Origin: Iris pallida
Lineage: Eukaryota; Streptophyta; Magnoliopsida; Asparagales; Iridaceae
NCBI GenBank assembly: GCA_029216955.1
Contig: JANAVB010015600.1
Span: 28,702,499 to 28,766,498, forward strand
Direction: 5' to 3'
Length of the DNA: 64,000 nt
The translations under genes and the position numbers were made by a program. Under the pieces are notes generated by a model. It saw nothing but the letters and a program-made list of their open reading frames with translations. It searched no databases and was not told the DNA's origin. Of this stretch, positions 60,066 to 64,000 are shown piece by piece (positions within the stretch are counted from its first letter, which is position 1; every line of letters starts with the position of its first letter).

Positions 60066-60767
60066 CTTCGTCTTTAGCTTCTCGATCGTCACGTTGATAC
60101 TAGCTACAATTCATAGTACCTCATGTACCACTGGGATCCTATCGACATCAATGACACGAGTAATACCGAATTCCCTGACGATCAGCCTCACCATGAGTCT
60201 TGGCTGCATGTCCTTCCACCGGAATGTTTATCGTTCCGACGAGCTTCTTTACCCTTGGCTGGCCCAACCAAGAGTACGGTACGGTTCTCCTGAGATTCGA
60301 ACTCCTAAACCTGTCCACCTTCATGTCCGACACCGAAGCTCCTTTGTACACATGCATCCTCGAACAGAACATCACACACTATGTATGCTATCGATGACCT
60401 ATAGCTCCCTATGAACTGTGTGAATAGAGATGCACCTACCTTTGATTGAGTTTACTGCAAACCTTGACCTCCTTGCTGGCTTTGAACTGCTGAAACCAAT
60501 GTTGCTCCGTGAAGCTTTGGCAAACCACCTGTCGCTAAAATTGGATCCGTAGGGCAACCCCACCTGGAGACTGACCAGCTATCATGGGACCAATAGACTG
60601 ACCCTCAATCTTTGACCCATCTCCATTCATCGCTTTGTCTTGACGAACCGAATCCTCTGTAACCCTCAAAACTTTTCGAAGACCCTCCTCAGCAAGTTTC
60701 CAACGATCCAACTCATATTGAACACCCCTCCAGCCTCCATCCGGTGTCTGTAGCCTGCCTGTACAGC
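60066..60767 (-). other. Unrecognised internal remnant of element J
   Basis: Between solo LTR K and the protease. Short frames on both strands (for example 60535-60843 minus, 102 codons) show no integrase or RT motifs. It is probably what remains after large internal deletions, or unrelated filler DNA. Confidence 0.4.
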
Positions 60768-61145
60768 TCAGCGGCTTAAGCCTGTACATGACACAACATA
60801 AATCTCCCAAGCCAACTGTTGGGAAACCTTCGCAAGAATCCAATCTTTGTCTCTAAACAAACTATGACAACCATTATCTGTCAGCCTCCCTACCGAAACC
60901 AAATTGTAGCGTAAATTCGATGCATGTAGCACACCCTTGAGAATAAGTTTTTCCTTGAGAATAAGTTTTTCATCGAGCTCCATTGTCAAGTGCACATTAC
61001 CGATGCCTACAACTGCAACTGTCCCCTTTTCACCCATTTTCACACGTCCAAACCTACCATTGCGGTATGACGTAAAGATCCTCTTATGTAGAGTGACGTG
61101 ATATGACGCTCCCGTGTCCATGACCCAGTTGCCATCATGATACAT
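60768..61145 (-). pseudogene. Copia protease and gag-pre-integrase fragment (element J)
   Basis: The frame includes NWVMDTGASYHVT, the copia aspartic protease active site, and then GVLHASNLRYNLVSVGRL, typical of the link to the gag-pre-integrase domain. The frame reads YVVSCTG at its end, near where copia proteins have a similar pre-integrase block, and then loses similarity. No integrase HHCC or DDE residues follow. It is in a different frame from the knuckle upstream, so the polyprotein is broken. Confidence 0.87.
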
Positions 61146-61199
61146 GCCACAAGGTTCCTCTGTGTCGATCGCTGCGATGATGATATCTCCTATTGTTGT

Positions 61200-61979
61200 G
61201 AGATCCTCTTGATCGTCATTGCTTTGGCCTTCTCAGCTTTGAGCTTCATGTAGTTCCTCTTGATATGACCTCTTTCGCCACAGTGATAGCAGCCCTTCTT
61301 GCGGTCCACAATTGTAAGATCCTGATAACTCCTCTACGTCCTCGCCTGTCATTTGGGTCTTTCTTTCCCGTAGGAAGCCACTAGAGCGGACTACTGCAAC
61401 GATTCAACTTGCTTGGGATGAACCTCCTCATTCAACAAGCTACTTTTGACTGCCTCCATCATGAAAACTCCATAGGCACGGAGTTGCTCACCGATCCCAC
61501 CAACGTCTTCCAGCTTTCTGGCAGAGAATTCAAGAGCAATAGGGCTTGAAGCTCATCATCAATCATCATCTTCATCGCATACAACTGATTGATGATACCC
61601 TGATCCTCGTTCAGATGTTGTGCCACTGGGACACCCTCCATGTACTTTGAGTTGACAGTTGGCGAATAAGAAATAACTTGTTGCCATCCGTTTTCGTTTC
61701 GTTCAACGAATGCAGCTTCTCCCACAATGATTTTGTCGAACTCTCCATAGACACGTGGTGAAACACCGAATCATCCAACCATTGGCGGATGAATCCAACT
61801 GCCTTCTTATCCAATCGTTTCCAGTCTTCGGCAGCTTTGTCCGTTGGCTTTGCATTGTCGCCCTTTAACGGAGCATGCAAGTCCTTGCGCCATAATAGAT
61901 TCTCCATCCTTGGCTTCCAAATCTCCCAGTTTCCTCTTGTGAGGGTGATCATACGAGTGTTCATCTGTTTTGTAAACAT
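61200..61979 (-). pseudogene. gag: Copia gag pseudogene (element J)
   Basis: The ATG at 61979 (MFTKQMNT) starts 44 bases inside the 5' LTR. The first frame has NWEIWKPRMENLL, LHAPL, AVGFIRQWLDDSVFHHV and SLWEKLHSL, the UBN2-type copia gag core. A frameshift near 61650-61720 moves the reading to a second frame (YMEGVPVAQHLNE..IINQL, DDELQALLLLNSLPESWKTLV). A second shift leads to the nucleocapsid knuckle CYHCGERGHIKRNY (61291-61250), where the last Cys of CX2CX4HX4C is Tyr. At least two frameshifts and a lost zinc ligand make it non-functional. Confidence 0.9.
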
Positions 61980-62022
61980 GGTTGCTAGAACCTCCAAAGC
62001 TTATTGGACGTGCGGAAGCGTT

Positions 62023-62404
62023 TGCCAACCCACCTGATCAAACCAACCCCTATCTAATGGACACCAAGCACAGATAAAGACAAGTAAATGGCAGTGACTA
62101 CGTCACCTGGACAAATCCCAACCTTTATAACTCAGATAAAAATTATAAGATTGATAAAAACTAATGTTGAACCCTTTGCCCTAATAGGTTCAATCCCCTC
62201 ACCACTATAAAAAAAAGAATATTACAATTGAGATCACTCACAAACCCATAGCAATTTTCCTAACCAAAGTTTACGACTCTTTGATTAGATCTCCTTCCTC
62301 CTTTTGTCTTGGATATCGAAGTCCAAAGAGCAAAGCACAGACTTTCTTTTAGATTTTCTTGTCGACGAGCACCCCGAATCTTCACTTTGTGCCCCACCCT
62401 CACC

Positions 62405-62484
<80 letters not shown>

Positions 62485-62713
62485 TAGTAATAATAGGATT
62501 TCCTAAATAGGAATAAAATGGGAATCCTATTATGCCGAAAATATTCCATCAACATCATATTTTAGATCATAATATGATTTCCTAATATAAGAATCCTATT
62601 ATATCTAAAATAGCACAACACCAATTATGGACATTGAAATCTAAGAAAATTAAATATTCAACTACATTTGGATTCCAAATATGTTGTTACCAAATCCAGA
62701 CTGGACTCCAACA
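62023..62713 (-). repeat. Element J 5' LTR (minus strand)
   Basis: Matches 58212-58863 with many substitutions and indels. Its TATA-like site is replaced by a TA microsatellite. No initiator-Met primer site is seen just inside it. Confidence 0.88.
62407..62482. repeat. TA microsatellite at TATA position of J 5' LTR
   Basis: About 38 units; the sister LTR has TATATATA only at this place. Confidence 0.95.
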
Positions 62714-63469
62714 AAAAAATATTACGTCAAAAAATAAATCTAATATAAGTCATTTATGTCTAATGGTCCATCGATCATCGGATCCACAATAAGTTTTCAC
62801 ATGTCTAATAAAAATATAACATCTAAGAAAATTTTCCCCTTATGCAAACCTCTTTTTGTTGATGACTAGGCAAACTTTTTTTTTTGTAGTCAATTAACGA
62901 CTAAGAGGTTTTCGGAAGAGATGGAATGAATTCTCCGGTGGCTAAACCCTTCAAAGGTCTCCACAATGTCTATTTATAAGATATGATCATAAGAGATCGT
63001 GATATAATAAAGATTATGATTATACTTGTCATATTTATTAGTTTGCACGATCAACTAAGTTAGTTAAAACTAAATACAACAAATATAGTATTTTGTAGTC
63101 AAGCTTTATTAACTTTCCTATGAAAGAGTTTAGTCAAAATATATCAAAAATAAAAACAATATTTTAATGACATTCTATGGGCTAAAAATAAATAAATACA
63201 TAACTAATAAACCAACAGAAACTTACATAAACTACACCCAGCTGTCTCAGCTTATTTGCTTACCAAACAATTATGGCCCATATATAAGTGACATACTGCT
63301 CTTCTGGTCTGCTAAATACGAGTGAGCATACAGTTCATCTTCAGAGCGGGAGAGCAAAAAGTACTATATATCCCAGTGTCGAGCTTTAAATTTTGAGACC
63401 TGAGACAAAATCTAAAAGTGGTGCCCTCAAAACTTAATACTCGTATAATTTTTTCATGGACGATGATAC
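62714..63469. other. Unclassified AT-rich DNA
   Basis: The longest stretch not assigned to an LTR element. It has no convincing frame, tRNA or repeat. A minus-strand CTTATAAATAG near 62970-62980 is TATA-like. It may be old repeat DNA or host intergenic sequence. Confidence 0.4.
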
Positions 63470-64000
63470 TATAACGCCCCAGTCCCAAAATACTTGGGAC
63501 TAGCATCGTAGACATGCCAGCTGTCTACATACGAAGTATACTCCAATACATGGATATCTCGTTTGTACACATAAGCTATAAAATGTAGTAACCATGAAGC
63601 TAATCTCATCCACAATAAATATATTATAAAAATCAACTTTATAATGTCATTTGTACAAAAATATTGGGCGGAGACATATCTACTACCAACAAATTTAAAT
63701 AAGAGAAATACACAAAAGAAGAATTTGTCGAGCAAAGCAAGCGGCGAGTCCAAGAGTAGTCATTGCAAAGGACGGAAGTAAACCATGGCCTTGGCTAGAG
63801 TACCTACAGAAATCACAAAACACACCTGAAGAAATCACCAGGTCCTCAGAGGGACGTAACAAGATACAGGAAGAACATGTCATTATAACTGCAATGTAAA
63901 CACTATAAAACTACAACACAACTAGGTCCCTAACCGTCTAAGTGATATGCACTTAGAGGACAATGTTCTACGCAGGGGCTGTAAGGATTCATGCAAGTAA
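63470..64000 (-). mobile_element. Second family F LTR, partial at window end
   Basis: TATAACGCCCCAGTCCC at 63470 matches the F start TGTAATGCCCCAGTCCC at 26519 (TG mutated to TA). Similarity continues in order to the window end: catgccagctgt, gggcggagacaaa, ccatggccttggctag, caccaggtcctcagagggac, gttctacgcagg. It includes a perfect terminal hairpin (63481-63501). The other end is outside the window. Confidence 0.88.

Larger units (their letters stand above)
58212..62713 (-). mobile_element. Element J: decayed Ty1/copia retrotransposon, minus strand
   Basis: On the minus strand the 5' LTR is 62023-62713 and the 3' LTR 58212-58863. Both start TGTTGGAGTC and are clearly more diverged from each other than the gypsy LTR pairs, so J is older. 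Gag, a CCHC-like knuckle and protease are recognisable but frameshifted. Integrase, RT and RNase H are absent. A purine tract precedes the 3' LTR. Solo LTR K sits inside. The outer flanks (ACATT left, AAAAA right) do not match as a TSD. Confidence 0.88.

Noticed and set aside
60094..60843. Frames of 65-106 codons on both strands inside element J
   Set aside because: No copia integrase or RT motifs; several overlap on opposite strands.
62940..63000. TATA-like minus-strand site suggesting a host promoter
   Set aside because: No downstream coding frame or other promoter evidence within the window.

Overview
This window is plant nuclear DNA made almost entirely of nested LTR retrotransposons. 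The evidence is a plant-type Ty3/gypsy chromovirus (Tekay/Del-like gag, protease, RT, integrase, chromodomain), Ty1/copia remnants, kilobase-scale LTRs, 5-bp target site duplications (TSDs) and long TA microsatellites. I find no host gene I can defend, no tRNA or rRNA gene and no CRISPR array. The species cannot be named from this; a large, repeat-rich flowering-plant genome is the best inference.

Layout, left to right. 1-1739 is unclassified. Family C has a 5' LTR (about 1806-2283 and 22997-25071) split by element A (2284-22996, TSD CACCC). A is a decayed Tekay-like element whose RT is itself split by element B (7688-18079, TSD CTTTT), a coding-less large retrotransposon derivative. Right of C's 5' LTR lie leader and internal remnants (25072-26513, 30071-30905, 35142-35735). 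These are broken by solo LTR F (26519-30065, minus strand, TSD ATGAC) and solo LTR E (30906-35136, TSD GCTAT). Two truncated LTR starts follow (35736, 36236), then C's 3' LTR (36975-43903), which is split by solo LTR D (38507-41977, TSD CGATC). An older family, I (43904-46282 and 57734-58209), carries a long inverted repeat and is split by coding-less element H (46283-57733). On the right is a dead minus-strand Ty1/copia element J (58212-62713) with solo LTR K inside it (58999-60060, TSD TTTTC), then unclassified DNA, and a second F-family LTR running off the window at 63470.

The insertion order is readable. I was hit by C and by H, C by A and D, A by B, and J by K. H's 5' LTR later gained a GC-rich palindrome inside a TA tract.

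The most interesting signal is shared architecture. Autonomous-type A and coding-less B, C and H have mostly unrelated LTR bodies but the same ordered cis modules. These are a leader segment that looks like a GC-AG intron with family-specific motif arrays, a U5 stem-loop whose sequence changes while pairing is kept, an end in GTCGTGACA, a conserved 16-mer (GTGGCCCATGCAGGTC type) where an initiator-Met primer site would be expected, a second stem-loop just after it, and a common CGAGGACGAAATTTTT plus polypurine block before the 3' LTR. This suggests non-autonomous families exploiting one Tekay-like machinery by keeping RNA and cDNA signals while replacing everything else.
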